Notes: generated from the sequence alone by a model not told the origin. 64,000 nucleotides of DNA from Fluviicoccus sp. (GCF_030646115.1 NZ_JAUSMX010000023.1:62001-126000), one strand, 5' to 3'; counted from the first letter of the stretch, positions 10,522 to 19,390 are shown. Program-made: numbers and translations.

Positions 10522-12393
10522 TCAGGATGGCGCCAAGGCTGTGCCTTGGCGCCGGGCTTCCCGGCGGGCAAACCGGCCGGGATGCAGGCTTTTCAGGACC
10601 CTGTCCGGCACCGGAAACGGTTCACCGTTCAGTTCGGCGGCCAGGATTTCCGCCGCCAGCGGGGCAAAACAGAATCCCTTGGAGCCGTGACCGATGTTCA
10701 GATACAGGCCGGGCCGGTTTCCGGCGCGTCCAACCAGCGGCTGGTAGTCCTGGCTCTGCGCCCGCAGCGAGGCGCGTCCCTGCCATGCCGCCGCCGGAGG
10801 CAGGGCGGGGGCCAGCGCCGGGACAAAAGTCTTCAGTAAATGCCGGTTGTGGAGATGGTCTTCCTCGCGGATATCAGTGTCGGTTTCGTGCGGCACGAAG
10901 GAAGCGCCCATACAGTGCCCGCCGTCAAAGGCCGGGGTTACATAGCCGCCATAACACAGCACTTTTTTCAGGCCAGACAAACCGGGCGTACCGGGAAACA
11001 GGCTGATCTGGCCGCGAACCGGGTATACCGGCAGGTTGGGAATAACGTTGCGGGCATCCAGGGCATTGGCCAAAATGACGGCATCGAATGCCAGTGTCTC
11101 TCCGGCGGAGGTTGTACCCAGCCAGTGGTTCTCCACGGCCTGTAAATCGTCAATCCGGGTTTGCCAGCGACAATCGATGCGCGGGTCATCCAGCCAGGCA
11201 CGGTACAGGGCATCCGGGTGCAGGAAACCCGCTTGTGGAAAATGCAGGCAGTCCGAGGTCAGCGTGACTCCGGCCAGCGCCGACGCGTCCTTGGCGTCGA
11301 GCCGCTGCACCAATTCGGGATGCCAGGGATGTCCCGGCAACTTGTCACCTTCGCGAAGCTGATTGCCCGCCAGCAGCAAGAGCAGGCCGGTTTCCCGCCA
11401 GATATCCGGCAAATGTTTTACCTGCTGCCGTAACCAGAGGTAGCCTTGCTGCTGGAAGTGCCAGGCGGAAAGATGCGGCGGTGCGATTTTCGGGTAGATG
11501 ATGGCGGCCGGGTTGCCGGATGCGCCCGCGCCCGGACCGTCCTCTTTTTCCGCCAGCGTGACTTGCCAGCCGCGACGGGCAAAGGCGCGGGCGCTGCTGA
11601 TGCCGGCAATGCCTGCTCCGACAACCAGCAGCCGTTTGCCTGCGGTGTGCAGGCGGGGGCGGTCCAGGCTGTTGGCGGAGCAGGGACCGGCCAGCTGTTG
11701 TTCGGCGATAATCATTTCACGTTTGCGGCCGAAACCCTTGACCCGTTCTACCCGGAAGCCCTGCGACTCCAGCGCCCGCTTAACGGCTCCGGCACAGGTG
11801 TAGGTGGCCGCTGTGGTGCCCGGTCGGCCCAGCCTGGCGGTGTGGCCGAGAATGTCCAGTTGCCAAAGTTCGGGATTGCGGTCCGGGGAGAAACCGTCCA
11901 GAAACCAGGCGTCAACATCAGCGTTCAGATCCGGCAACATCAGCGACGCTTCACCCAGCAGCAGTGTCAGGCTGACACGGGCTGCCGGAAACAACAGCCG
12001 ATGCCAGCCGGGTGTCAGGTAGGGATATTGTTCCAGCAGTTGACTGGCCTGTGCAGCCAACTCCGGCCACAGCGCCAGCGCTTGCTGAAGGTCACTTGCC
12101 TTTAGTGGATGCATTTCCACCGACACAAAATGCAGCCAGGCATCGTCGACTCGGGTTTGCTCCCACAGTTGCCAAGCGGCGAGGAAGTTCAGCCCGGTGC
12201 CGAAACCTGTTTCTGCAATGGTGAAGTGCCGGCCGGGGCTCATGGAGGCGAAGCGTTGCGGCAGGCAGTTGCCCTCCAGAAAAACATGACGTTTTTCCGC
12301 CAGCCCGTTATCCACCGAGAAATAGATGTCCTCAAACTGACGCGACCAAGGTAGCCCGTCGCGCCATTCAAGATCGGCCGGAATGATTACCAT
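10522..12393 (-). CDS. mnmC: Bifunctional tRNA mnm5s2U biosynthesis protein MnmC
   Basis: MnmC completes the mnm5s2U wobble modification at position 34 of several tRNAs. The C-terminal FAD oxidase domain removes the carboxymethyl group, and the N-terminal MnmD domain methylates the product with SAM. Both domains are present in 623 residues. The N-terminal part has AETGFGTGLNFLAAW as SAM loop, and GAGIAGISSARAFARRGW near residue 260 is the FAD dinucleotide fold. The start at 12393 ([10 protein letters not shown]) matches the conserved N-terminus and overlaps the stop of the upstream gene by seven bases. A further upstream in-frame ATG adds 13 unconserved residues. Confidence 0.94.
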   Translation of the reverse strand: MVIIPADLEWRDGLPWSRQFEDIYFSVDNGLAEKRHVFLEGNCLPQRFASMSPGRHFTIAETGFGTGLNFLAAWQLWEQTRVDDAWLHFVSVEMHPLKASDLQQALALWPELAAQASQLLEQYPYLTPGWHRLLFPAARVSLTLLLGEASLMLPDLNADVDAWFLDGFSPDRNPELWQLDILGHTARLGRPGTTAATYTCAGAVKRALESQGFRVERVKGFGRKREMIIAEQQLAGPCSANSLDRPRLHTAGKRLLVVGAGIAGISSARAFARRGWQVTLAEKEDGPGAGASGNPAAIIYPKIAPPHLSAWHFQQQGYLWLRQQVKHLPDIWRETGLLLLLAGNQLREGDKLPGHPWHPELVQRLDAKDASALAGVTLTSDCLHFPQAGFLHPDALYRAWLDDPRIDCRWQTRIDDLQAVENHWLGTTSAGETLAFDAVILANALDARNVIPNLPVYPVRGQISLFPGTPGLSGLKKVLCYGGYVTPAFDGGHCMGASFVPHETDTDIREEDHLHNRHLLKTFVPALAPALPPAAAWQGRASLRAQSQDYQPLVGRAGNRPGLYLNIGHGSKGFCFAPLAAEILAAELNGEPFPVPDRVLKSLHPGRFARREARRQGTALAPS

Positions 12394-13013
12394 GAGTCGT
12401 TTCGCGGCCTCCGGATACCGGACAGCAGCCATCCCAGAATGACTCCCCCCAAGGCAGCCAGCGCACCGTTGCGAATGCCTTCCGAGCTCTGATCGTTTTG
12501 CAGCACTTTTAATTGCAGGGCCAGATTTTCATTTTGCATCAGCAGGCTCTGGTTGCGGCTCAACAAGGCTTGATTGGCGACATTGAGTTTTTCGGCGTTG
12601 GCCAGCAGGCTTTGCCGCGCCCGCTCTACCGGGTCAAGCTCAGCTTGCAGCACAATATTGCCCTGGCTGAGGATGGGTGGAACGGCCATCGGCTTTGCCG
12701 GGTTTGTCGCCAACGGGGGGGTGGCGACAACAGTTTGCGGGGCAGGCTTTGGTGTCACAGCGGTATCAGCCGCCGGTTTAACCTTCTCCTGGGCAGGCTT
12801 GGCAACGGGCGCTACCGGTTTTGGCGAGGGAACCGGCTTGGCGGTGGCGGGCAGGGTGGCAGGCGATGCGGCCGGTTTTGCAATGACCGGTGCCGGGGAT
12901 CCCGAACCGGCTTCAGGCGCAGGGGCACCGGACTCGGGCGTAGTAGCCGCCGGATTGGCGTGCAAAATCCCGGACAGCAGCATGGCTGCTCCGCACAACC
13001 ACCCCCGGCTCAT
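12387..13013 (-). CDS. Exported coiled-coil protein with C-terminal membrane anchor (YgiM-like tail)
   Basis: I do not recognise this 208-residue protein as a characterised family. It has a signal peptide (about 1-19), then a long Ala/Pro/Lys-rich stretch to about residue 110. A coiled coil of Asn/Leu/Gln heptads covers about 125-170, and one C-terminal membrane helix ([17 protein letters not shown]) is followed by the basic tail RRPRNDSW. The coiled coil, helix and basic -SW ending resemble the C-terminus of YgiM/TIGR04211 proteins, but the N-terminal SH3 domain of those proteins is absent. The start ATG overlaps the yciI stop (ATGA), and the stop overlaps the mnmC start, so it sits in a coupled operon. 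Confidence 0.7.
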   Translation of the reverse strand: MSRGWLCGAAMLLSGILHANPAATTPESGAPAPEAGSGSPAPVIAKPAASPATLPATAKPVPSPKPVAPVAKPAQEKVKPAADTAVTPKPAPQTVVATPPLATNPAKPMAVPPILSQGNIVLQAELDPVERARQSLLANAEKLNVANQALLSRNQSLLMQNENLALQLKVLQNDQSSEGIRNGALAALGGVILGWLLSGIRRPRNDSW

Positions 13014-13306
13014 GGCAGCGCCTTGCGGAACGGCTTGACCGTGACACGGGCGTAAACCCCGGCTGCACGATAGGGGTCGGCATCCGCCCAGGCCGTCGCG
13101 GCTTCCAGGCTGTCAAATTCGGCAATGATCAGGCTGCCGCTGAAGCCGGCCTCACCGGGGTCGGGGCTGTCGATGGCGGGATGGGGGCCGGCGACAAACA
13201 ACCGGCCTTCAGCCTGCAAGGCTTTCAGGCGATCCAGATGGGCGGGGCGGGTGGCCAGGCGTTGGGTCAGGCTGCCGGGAACATCTTCGGCCATGATGGC
13301 ATACCA
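13010..13306 (-). CDS. yciI: YciI family protein
   Basis: The 98-residue protein starting [13 protein letters not shown] is a ferredoxin-like YciI/YCII domain protein, with the family's conserved histidine (PAHLDRL) and the DPY motif near the end ([10 protein letters not shown]). The biochemical role of YciI in most bacteria is unknown. The gene lies four bases after yciB on the same strand; yciB-yciI is a conserved pair in gammaproteobacteria. The longer in-frame extension upstream overlaps yciB and is not used. Confidence 0.9.
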   Translation of the reverse strand, partial: WYAIMAEDVPGSLTQRLATRPAHLDRLKALQAEGRLFVAGPHPAIDSPDPGEAGFSGSLIIAEFDSLEAATAWADADPYRAAGVYARVTVKPFRKALP

Positions 13307-13310
13307 CATA

Positions 13311-13847
13311 TCAGGACTTCTCTTCGTTTTTGACGTAACGGGATAACACCGACAACTGGGCAATCATGAAGACCAGCGTGCAGCCCAGGCTGCCCCAGAC
13401 CTTGAAATCCACCCAGTATTTCGGAATGAAAAATGCAAACCAGGCATTGGCCGCGCCCATGACCAGAAAAAAAGCCACCCATGCCAGGTTAAGGCGTTTC
13501 CAGATGGCATCCGGCATTTCCAGCGCCTGCTCCAGCATTTTCCGGGCCAGTGGCTTCTGCCCGATAAACTGGCTGCCCAGGAAAACCAGCGCGAAAACCC
13601 AGTTGATAACCGGAGCTTTCCATTTCAGCCAGACTTCATCATGCAGCATCAAGGTAATGGAACTGAAGGCAACCGTTGCAATCAGTGTGAACCACTGGCT
13701 CTTTTCCAGGCGGCGGGCAGCCAGCCAGATGCCGCCATAAACCAGCAGCGAAGAGGCAATCAGGACACCGGCCGCTGTATAAATGTCATAAAGTTTGTAG
13801 GCGGCAAAAAATGCAAACAGGGGGACAAAATCGAGTAACGGTTTCAT
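13311..13847 (-). CDS. yciB: Inner membrane septation protein A (YciB/IspZ)
   Basis: The 178-residue protein has five membrane helices and begins [14 protein letters not shown], the family's signature start. It also has the conserved [11 protein letters not shown] and NAWFAFF segments. YciB interacts with elongation and division proteins in E. coli and affects envelope integrity. It is the first gene of the minus-strand run yciB-yciI-coiled-coil protein-mnmC-SulP and is divergent from the PHP gene. Confidence 0.95.
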   Translation of the reverse strand: MKPLLDFVPLFAFFAAYKLYDIYTAAGVLIASSLLVYGGIWLAARRLEKSQWFTLIATVAFSSITLMLHDEVWLKWKAPVINWVFALVFLGSQFIGQKPLARKMLEQALEMPDAIWKRLNLAWVAFFLVMGAANAWFAFFIPKYWVDFKVWGSLGCTLVFMIAQLSVLSRYVKNEEKS

Positions 13848-13911
13848 ATATTGGGCAGCACGAGGCTAATCTGTTAAAGTGGGAATGTTAAACTCCTTTC
13901 TGCCGTCTGTC

Positions 13912-14745
13912 ATGCCAGCCATAGATCTTCACAGCCACAGCCTGTATTCGGACGGTAGCCTTGCTCCCGGTGATTTATGCCGCCTGGCCGCCGACCGGGG
14001 TGTCGAAATACTGGCGTTGACCGACCATGACAGCATTCGCGGTTTGCCGGAGGCGGCGGAGGCTGCGGCGGCCTGCGGCCTGCGTCTCATCAACGGAGTG
14101 GAAATTTCGGCGATGTGGGGCAATACGCTGGTGCATGTGCTGGGCCTCAACGTTGATATCCGCAATACCGCGTTGCAGGAAAACCTGAACACCCAGGCCG
14201 GAGCCCGCGGCAGGCGCGCCCGGCTGATTGCCGACCGGCTGGCGGCGCTGGGCAAGGGCGAAAGCTGGGAGTTTGTGCTGGCCGCTGCCGAAGGGGATGC
14301 CGACCGGGTGGGCCGCACCCATTTCGCCCGTTACCTGATGGATGCCGGCCATGTCCGCAACCTGCAACAGGCATTTTCCCGATTCCTCGGTGACGGCAAG
14401 CTCGCCGCTGTGCCCATTCCTTGGGTGTCCCTGCAAACCGCGATTATGTGGATTCTGGAGTCGGGCGGTGTGCCGGTGCTGGCGCATCCTTCGCGTTACG
14501 GGATCTCGCAAACCAAGCTGCGCGCGTTGTTGCAGGACTTTCGGGATGCCGGTGGCGTAGGCATGGAAGTCAGCAGTGGCGCGGAAAAGTCCAACGTGGT
14601 GCAGCAACTTGCTGCCTTGGCGGTCCGTTTTGATTTGCGGGCGTCCCAAGGCAGCGATTATCACGGCGCGCACATGCCCTGGCTGAAACTGGGGGTGTTT
14701 CCGGATCTGCCCAAGACATGTCGTCCGGTGTGGGAATTATTCTGA
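13912..14745 (+). CDS. PHP domain phosphoesterase (RNase AM/TrpH-YciV family)
   Basis: The 277-residue protein has the PHP metal-binding motifs: DLHSHSLYSDG near the N-terminus, LTDHDS at about residue 40, NGVEIS, LAHPSRY and the final GSDYH. Its closest well-known relative is E. coli YciV, a 5'-3' exonuclease acting on RNA 5' ends and on 3',5'-nucleoside bisphosphates. Start choice is uncertain: ATG 13912 begins right at the conserved domain (MPAIDLHSHS), but ATG 13885 or GTG 13879 would add 9-11 residues. It sits with yciO as in enterics, although the trp genes are absent here. Confidence 0.9.
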   Translation: MPAIDLHSHSLYSDGSLAPGDLCRLAADRGVEILALTDHDSIRGLPEAAEAAAACGLRLINGVEISAMWGNTLVHVLGLNVDIRNTALQENLNTQAGARGRRARLIADRLAALGKGESWEFVLAAAEGDADRVGRTHFARYLMDAGHVRNLQQAFSRFLGDGKLAAVPIPWVSLQTAIMWILESGGVPVLAHPSRYGISQTKLRALLQDFRDAGGVGMEVSSGAEKSNVVQQLAALAVRFDLRASQGSDYHGAHMPWLKLGVFPDLPKTCRPVWELF

Positions 14746-14832
14746 GGCAAGATCTTAGGTTACTTTAAGTTTGTCTCCCATTTTTCTGAATTTAAATGAA
14801 TTTTTGCCTTAGTACGGCCAAGCGGTGCAAAC

Positions 14833-15456
14833 ATGAGCCAGTATTTTCATATTCATCCGGAAAATCCGCAGACGCGCCTGCTGAAGCAGGCGGTGGCGAT
14901 AATCCGTAACGGTGGTGTGGTCGCCTATCCTACCGATTCTGCCTATGCGCTGGGTTGTCATTTGGGGGACAAGGATGCCTTGCAGCGCATAATCCGGTTG
15001 CGCCAGCTGGATGAGCGTCACCAATTCACGCTGTTGTGCCGCGACCTGTCGGAAATCGCCACCTACGCCAAGGTCAATAACGCGACCTACCGTTTACTGA
15101 AGGCCCACACCCCCGGCGCCTATACATTCATTCTCACCGCCAGCAGTGAAGTGCCGAAGCGGTTGATGCATCCCAAGCGCAAAACGATCGGCTTGCGTGT
15201 GCCCGAGCATCCCATATGCCAGGGATTACTGGCCGAATTGAATGAGCCGCTGCTGACCACCACACTGCAATTGCCCGGTGCTGAAGCGCCGCTCTATGAT
15301 CCCGAGGAAATCTACGAGTCATTGGGCAAGCAACTGGACCTGGTAATTAATGGCGGTTTCGGGGCCATGATATCCACAACCGTGGTCGATCTTTCATCGG
15401 ATGACGGCGTTCAGGTGTTACGGGTCGGGGCAGGTGATCCCGCCCCGTTCCTGTAG
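14833..15456 (+). CDS. yciO: YciO-type Sua5/YrdC/TsaC-like protein
   Basis: This 207-residue Sua5/YrdC/YciO-domain protein has GGVVAYPTDSAYALGC as nucleotide-binding start, the KRKTIGLRVPEHP motif, and an ending DGVQVLRVGAGDP. It lacks the C-terminal Sua5 domain. The length and neighbourhood (next to the PHP gene) point to the YciO branch, whose threonylcarbamoyl-AMP synthase activity is weak or conditional, rather than the essential TsaC. It is followed by its own terminator. Confidence 0.88.
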   Translation: MSQYFHIHPENPQTRLLKQAVAIIRNGGVVAYPTDSAYALGCHLGDKDALQRIIRLRQLDERHQFTLLCRDLSEIATYAKVNNATYRLLKAHTPGAYTFILTASSEVPKRLMHPKRKTIGLRVPEHPICQGLLAELNEPLLTTTLQLPGAEAPLYDPEEIYESLGKQLDLVINGGFGAMISTTVVDLSSDDGVQVLRVGAGDPAPFL

Positions 15457-15476
15457 ACAGCGGTCTCGCCCTGCAG

Positions 15477-15510
15477 AACATGAAAAAAGCCGTCTTTTGG
15501 TCATGTTTTT
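15477..15510 (+). terminator. Intrinsic terminator after yciO
   Basis: AACATGA at 15477-15483 pairs with TCATGTT at 15501-15507, with an inner AAAAG/CTTTT helix, and ends in T's. It isolates yciO from the downstream non-coding region. Confidence 0.75.
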
Positions 15511-15523
15511 CAATAAAGGGGGC

Positions 15524-15553
15524 TTGTCAAGACTGATGGAAAGCGAATAGTAT
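15524..15553 (+). promoter_or_regulatory. Promoter of a candidate small RNA
   Basis: TTGTCA at 15524-15529 (five of six consensus bases) and TAGTAT at 15548-15553 (four of six) are separated by 18 bases. No open reading frame follows before the terminator at 15651-15679. Predicted transcription start is about 15559. Confidence 0.45.
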
Positions 15554-15558
15554 CTTCA

Positions 15559-15679
15559 GGTGACTTTCGCTTTTCATGGAGTTGAGCAAAGTCAGGCGCC
15601 TGTAGAAGGTGTCTCTCCTTGTTGATGGTGGTAATTATTTTTTGTTATCCAGGCAGACCGAGATGGTCTGCCTTTTTTT
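15559..15679 (+). ncRNA. Candidate trans-acting small RNA upstream of trpS
   Basis: The 316-base space between yciO and trpS has no plausible coding frame, but it holds a self-contained unit of promoter, about 120 transcribed bases and a perfect terminator. Hairpin 1 is TGACTTT/AAAGTCA (15561-15567 with 15588-15594). Hairpin 2 is GGCGCCT/AGGTGTC (15595-15601 with 15607-15613, two G-U pairs). An unpaired pyrimidine tract with CTCCTT at 15615-15620 is complementary to a Shine-Dalgarno sequence. A T-rich tract ATTATTTTTTG and the terminator stem follow. This is the look of an Hfq-dependent small RNA. It could instead be an untranslated leader or decayed sequence. Confidence 0.4.
15651..15679 (+). 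terminator. Intrinsic terminator of the candidate small RNA
   Basis: AGGCAGACC at 15651-15659 pairs perfectly with GGTCTGCCT at 15665-15673 around a GAGAT loop and runs into seven T's. This is a textbook terminator although no coding gene lies immediately upstream. Confidence 0.9.
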
Positions 15680-15712
15680 ATTTGCCGGTTTCAAGGGCAA
15701 TCCATTCTTTTT

Positions 15713-15734
15713 TGGACCGGTCCACCGGTATAAT
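15713..15734 (+). promoter_or_regulatory. trpS promoter -10 with adjacent palindrome
   Basis: A perfect TATAAT at 15729-15734 is 38 bases upstream of trpS. Directly upstream is the 12-base perfect palindrome TGGACCGGTCCA at 15713-15724, lying in the -10/-35 spacer. A good -35 hexamer is not visible, so activation or repression through the palindrome is possible (inference). Confidence 0.45.
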
Positions 15735-15772
15735 TCCAAGAATTTAATTATCTTCATGTTTTCCGGAAATCC

Positions 15773-16987
15773 ATGAGCGTTGTTTCTTCATCATCGCGTG
15801 TACTGTCTGGCATGCGTCCCACCGGCCAATTGCATTTGGGCCATTATCACGGTGTTCTCAAGAACTGGGTCAAGCTCCAGCACGAGCATGATTGCTACTT
15901 CTTTGTCGCGGACTGGCATGCGCTGACCACGGCCTATGAAGACCCGCGCATCATTGAAAAAAGCGTGTATGGCATGGTGGTGGACTGGCTTGCCGCCGGG
16001 GTAAACCCCAAGACGGCTACGATCTTCGTGCAGTCGCGCATGCCGCAGCACGCCGAATTGCATTTGCTGCTGTCAATGATGACGCCGTTGGGCTGGCTGG
16101 AGCGAGTGCCGACCTACAAGGACCAGCAGGAAAAGCTCAAGGAAAAGGATCTGGCCACCTATGGCTTCCTGGGTTATCCGCTGCTGCAAAGCGCCGATAT
16201 CCTGCTGTATCGCGCCGGGCATGTGCCGGTCGGCGCCGATCAGGTTTCGCACATTGAGCTGACGCGTGAAGTGGCCCGCCGCTTCAACCACCTTTACGGC
16301 CGTGAGCCGGGCTTTGAGGAGCTGGTGGAGGCGGGTATTGCCAAGATGGGCAAGAAAGCGAGCAAGGTTTATCTCGACCTGCGCCGCCGTTATCAAGAAG
16401 GCGGCGATGAAGAAGCGCTGGCTACCGCTCAGGCTTTGGTGCAGGACCAGCAGAACATAACCCTGGGCGACAAGGAACGCTTGCTGGGTTCTCTGGAAGG
16501 CAGTGGCAAGATCATTCTGCCCGAGCCGCAGCCGCTGTTGACCCCGGCGTCGAAGATGCCCGGTCTGGACGGCCAGAAGATGTCCAAGTCCTATGGCAAC
16601 ACCATTGCGATGCGTGAAGAGCCGGACAGTGTCGATGTGAAGATCCGCCGCATGCCGACCGATCCGCAGCGAATTCGCCGCACTGATGCCGGCAATCCGG
16701 ATGTGTGTCCGGTATGGCAGTTGCATATGGTTTATTCCGACGACGCCACCAAGCAGTGGGTGCAACAGGGCTGCCGCTCGGCCGGTATCGGCTGTCTGGA
16801 TTGCAAGAAGCCTGTGATTGAGGCTGTAAATGCCGAGTTGGCGCCGATTCTGTTGCGGGCCAGGGAATATGAGGAGCAACCGGAGCTGATTCGCAGCATT
16901 CTGGCCGAAGGGGCTGAGAAGGCCCGGGATGTCGCCGAGGATACGCTGCGTGATGTGCGTGAAGCCATGGGGCTGGGTTACCGGTAA
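15773..16987 (+). CDS. trpS: Tryptophanyl-tRNA synthetase
   Basis: This class I synthetase charges tRNA-Trp. The HIGH motif appears as HLGH at residues 21-24, and KMSKS is exact at 269-273. At 404 residues it is longer than the roughly 330-residue E. coli enzyme; the extra length matches the longer Pseudomonas-type TrpS. It also contains a four-cysteine-like stretch (CRSAGIGCLDC) after the catalytic core. scpA begins six bases after its stop, so trpS, scpA, scpB and possibly rluB form one transcript. Confidence 0.96.
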   Translation: MSVVSSSSRVLSGMRPTGQLHLGHYHGVLKNWVKLQHEHDCYFFVADWHALTTAYEDPRIIEKSVYGMVVDWLAAGVNPKTATIFVQSRMPQHAELHLLLSMMTPLGWLERVPTYKDQQEKLKEKDLATYGFLGYPLLQSADILLYRAGHVPVGADQVSHIELTREVARRFNHLYGREPGFEELVEAGIAKMGKKASKVYLDLRRRYQEGGDEEALATAQALVQDQQNITLGDKERLLGSLEGSGKIILPEPQPLLTPASKMPGLDGQKMSKSYGNTIAMREEPDSVDVKIRRMPTDPQRIRRTDAGNPDVCPVWQLHMVYSDDATKQWVQQGCRSAGIGCLDCKKPVIEAVNAELAPILLRAREYEEQPELIRSILAEGAEKARDVAEDTLRDVREAMGLGYR

Positions 16988-16993
16988 CCCGCC

Positions 16994-17842
16994 ATGGCCA
17001 GCCTGTCCGCGCCTGAAGCCGAGGTCGCCCCGGAAATTATCGCCGAGGTGATTGCCCGGGTGTACGGCGAGGCCGTGACCGAACTGCCGGAGGACCTCTA
17101 TATTCCTCCCGATGCGCTGGCAGTCGTGCTGGAAGCGTTTGAAGGTCCGCTGGACTTGTTGTTGTACCTGATCCGCAAGCAGAACCTGGATATCCTGGAT
17201 ATCCCGATTTCGCGGATCACTGACCAGTATCTGGCCTATATCGACCTGATGCAGGTGCTGCATATCGATCTTGCCGCCGAATACCTGCTGATGGCGGCGT
17301 TGCTGGCTGAAATCAAGTCGCGCATGCTGTTGCCGAAGCCTGTCCAGACCGGGGATGAGGAAGACGATCCCCGCGCCGAACTGGTGCGTCGCTTGCAGGA
17401 GTATGAGCGCTTCAAGAAGGCGGCCGAGGATCTGGACACCCTGCCGCAGGAAGGCCGCGACATTTTTCCGGCGCTGGCCGATGCCCCTTTGAAAATAGTG
17501 GTGTCTGAAGAGCTGATGATTGGCGATTTACCGGGCCTGCTGGATGCCATGCGTGATATCTTGCGTCGCGCCGAATTGCGTCAAAGCCATGTGATCGGTT
17601 CTGAGGGCTTGACCTTGGAGCAGCGGTTGCGTGAGGTGCTTGAGCGCTTGCAGGATGACTCGCTGGTGATGTTTCACGAGCTGTTTTTCTTGCAGGAGGG
17701 TCGCATGGGCGTGGTGGTCACGTTCATGGCCATCCTTGAGTTGTTGAAGCAGAAGATGATTACCTTGGTGCAAGAGTCTGTTTTTGCACAGATCTATGTC
17801 CGGCGAATGGACCCGCAGTCGGCGGAAGCAGCATGGGCCTAG
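16994..17842 (+). CDS. scpA: Segregation and condensation protein A
   Basis: ScpA is the kleisin that bridges the two SMC heads. The 282-residue protein has the conserved start of the kleisin domain, AFEGPLDLLLYLIRKQNLDI, at about residues 48-67. It also has DQYLAYIDLM and AAEYLLMAALLAEIKSRMLL, and a C-terminal winged helix. About 45 residues precede the domain, longer than in many ScpA proteins; a later start is possible but no better one is obvious. Its end overlaps scpB by ten bases. Confidence 0.95.
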   Translation: MASLSAPEAEVAPEIIAEVIARVYGEAVTELPEDLYIPPDALAVVLEAFEGPLDLLLYLIRKQNLDILDIPISRITDQYLAYIDLMQVLHIDLAAEYLLMAALLAEIKSRMLLPKPVQTGDEEDDPRAELVRRLQEYERFKKAAEDLDTLPQEGRDIFPALADAPLKIVVSEELMIGDLPGLLDAMRDILRRAELRQSHVIGSEGLTLEQRLREVLERLQDDSLVMFHELFFLQEGRMGVVVTFMAILELLKQKMITLVQESVFAQIYVRRMDPQSAEAAWA

Positions 17843-18450
17843 ATCGCAAGCTGGTCAGGGGTATTGTTGAAGGCGCCATTTTTGCCAGCCCGGTGCCAAT
17901 GTCGGTTGAGGGTTTGCAGCAGTTGTTCGTGGATGGCGAGAAACCGTCCCGGCAGGAAGTGCTGCGTGCCATCGGCGAGTTGCAGACGGCTTATGCCGAG
18001 CGCGCCGTGGAATTGATTGAGGTCGGTTCTGGATTTCGTTTTCAGGTGCGGGCGCTGTACGCGCCGTGGGTCGGCAAGCTCTGGGAGGAAAAACCCCAGC
18101 GGCTTTCGCGGGCTTTGCTGGAAACTTTGGCAATTATTGCGTATCGTCAGCCCGTGACACGGGCGGAGATCGAAAGCATTCGCGGGGTGGTGGTCAGTAC
18201 GCAAATTATCCGCACCCTGCTGGACAGGGAATGGATTGCGGTGGCGGGGCATCGGGAAGTTCCCGGACGCCCCGCCTTGCTGGCCACCACCCGGCAATTT
18301 CTGGATGCATTCAGCCTGAAAAACCTGGCTGAATTGCCCCCGTTGGCGGCGCTGCGCGACATCGACAGCATCACCCGGGATCTGGAACAACACCTGGCAG
18401 CCGCAAAACAAAAAGAACTGCCAATTGAGGGCCCGGTAAGTAATGAATGA
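17833..18450 (+). CDS. scpB: Segregation and condensation protein B
   Basis: ScpB dimers bind ScpA and regulate SMC ATPase cycling. The 205-residue protein has two winged-helix domains, with the family signature LLETLAIIAYRQPVTRAEIE in the second and a conserved RGV plus GRPALLATT stretch. It begins within the end of scpA, indicating translational coupling, and is followed 15 bases later by rluB. Confidence 0.95.
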   Translation: MGLDRKLVRGIVEGAIFASPVPMSVEGLQQLFVDGEKPSRQEVLRAIGELQTAYAERAVELIEVGSGFRFQVRALYAPWVGKLWEEKPQRLSRALLETLAIIAYRQPVTRAEIESIRGVVVSTQIIRTLLDREWIAVAGHREVPGRPALLATTRQFLDAFSLKNLAELPPLAALRDIDSITRDLEQHLAAAKQKELPIEGPVSNE

Positions 18451-18465
18451 GTATAGGCTGAAGCC

Positions 18466-19368
18466 ATGAGCGAAAAGTTGCAGAAAGTCTTGGCCCGCGT
18501 AGGCCTTGGGTCACGCCGTCACATGGAAGAGGCCATTTCACAGGGTCGTGTCAGCGTTAACGGCCGCATCGCCGAACTGGGCGAGCGTATTGAAGCCGGT
18601 GATGAGTTGCGGGTGGATGGCCGCAAGGTGCAGTTCTCCGTCGAGGAAGAAACCCGTCGCCGGGTATTGATCTATTACAAGCCGGAAGGCGAGATCTGCA
18701 CCCGGCATGATCCTGAAGGCCGTCCGTCTGTCTTTGACCGGCTGCCGCCGCTGAGCGGCGATCGCTGGGTGATGGTGGGGCGTCTGGATATCAACAGCAC
18801 CGGTTTGCTGCTGTTCACCAATGACGGCGAGATGGCCAACCGCCTGATGCACCCCTCCAACGAGGTGGAGCGTGAGTATGCGGTGCGCGTCATGGGTGAA
18901 GTAACGCCCGCCGTGCGCCAGCAGTTGATTGACGGCGTGCAGTTGGAAGACGGCCCGGCCAAGTTCGAGTCCTTCTTTGAGGTGGGCGGTGAAGGCATCA
19001 ATCGCTGGTATCAGGTGGTGGTGAAGGAAGGCCGCAATCGTGAAGTGCGCCGCCTGTTCGAATCGCAGGGCCTGCGCGTCAGCCGCCTGTTGCGTATCCG
19101 TTATGGCACCATTTCCCTGCCGCGCCAGTTGCACACCGGCCGCTGGATGGAACTGGACAAGGACGAGATTGAAGGTCTCACGGCGCTGGTCAAGCTGAAG
19201 CCGCGCACCGGCACCGGCTTGTACGGCCTGGCCAAGCGTCGCGCCGAGCGCATGCAGGACAAGCCTTTGCCGGCCCGTCGCGGTGGTTATCTGCGTCAGC
19301 AGCGTCGTGACGGCAACAGCAAGGGCGAGGGTCACGAAGTGCAGACCCACGAGCAGGAAGAGCGGTAA
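18466..19368 (+). CDS. rluB: 23S rRNA pseudouridine synthase RluB
   Basis: The 300-residue protein has an N-terminal S4 RNA-binding domain (about 3-48) and an RsuA/RluB-type catalytic domain with GRLD at 105-108; Asp108 is the catalytic residue. RluB makes pseudouridine 2605 in 23S rRNA in E. coli. Placement right after scpAB is the standard position for RluB in gammaproteobacteria and argues against RluE or RsuA. The C-terminus is a basic Arg/Gly/Gln-rich tail of about 50 residues, common in this subgroup. Confidence 0.93.
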   Translation: MSEKLQKVLARVGLGSRRHMEEAISQGRVSVNGRIAELGERIEAGDELRVDGRKVQFSVEEETRRRVLIYYKPEGEICTRHDPEGRPSVFDRLPPLSGDRWVMVGRLDINSTGLLLFTNDGEMANRLMHPSNEVEREYAVRVMGEVTPAVRQQLIDGVQLEDGPAKFESFFEVGGEGINRWYQVVVKEGRNREVRRLFESQGLRVSRLLRIRYGTISLPRQLHTGRWMELDKDEIEGLTALVKLKPRTGTGLYGLAKRRAERMQDKPLPARRGGYLRQQRRDGNSKGEGHEVQTHEQEER

Positions 19369-19390
19369 ACTCCTGCCTGTTGCAGTCCAC

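Noticed and set aside
15559-15679. RsmY/RsmZ-type regulatory RNA
   Set aside because: Only one GGA motif is present in the transcript; Rsm RNAs have several in loops.
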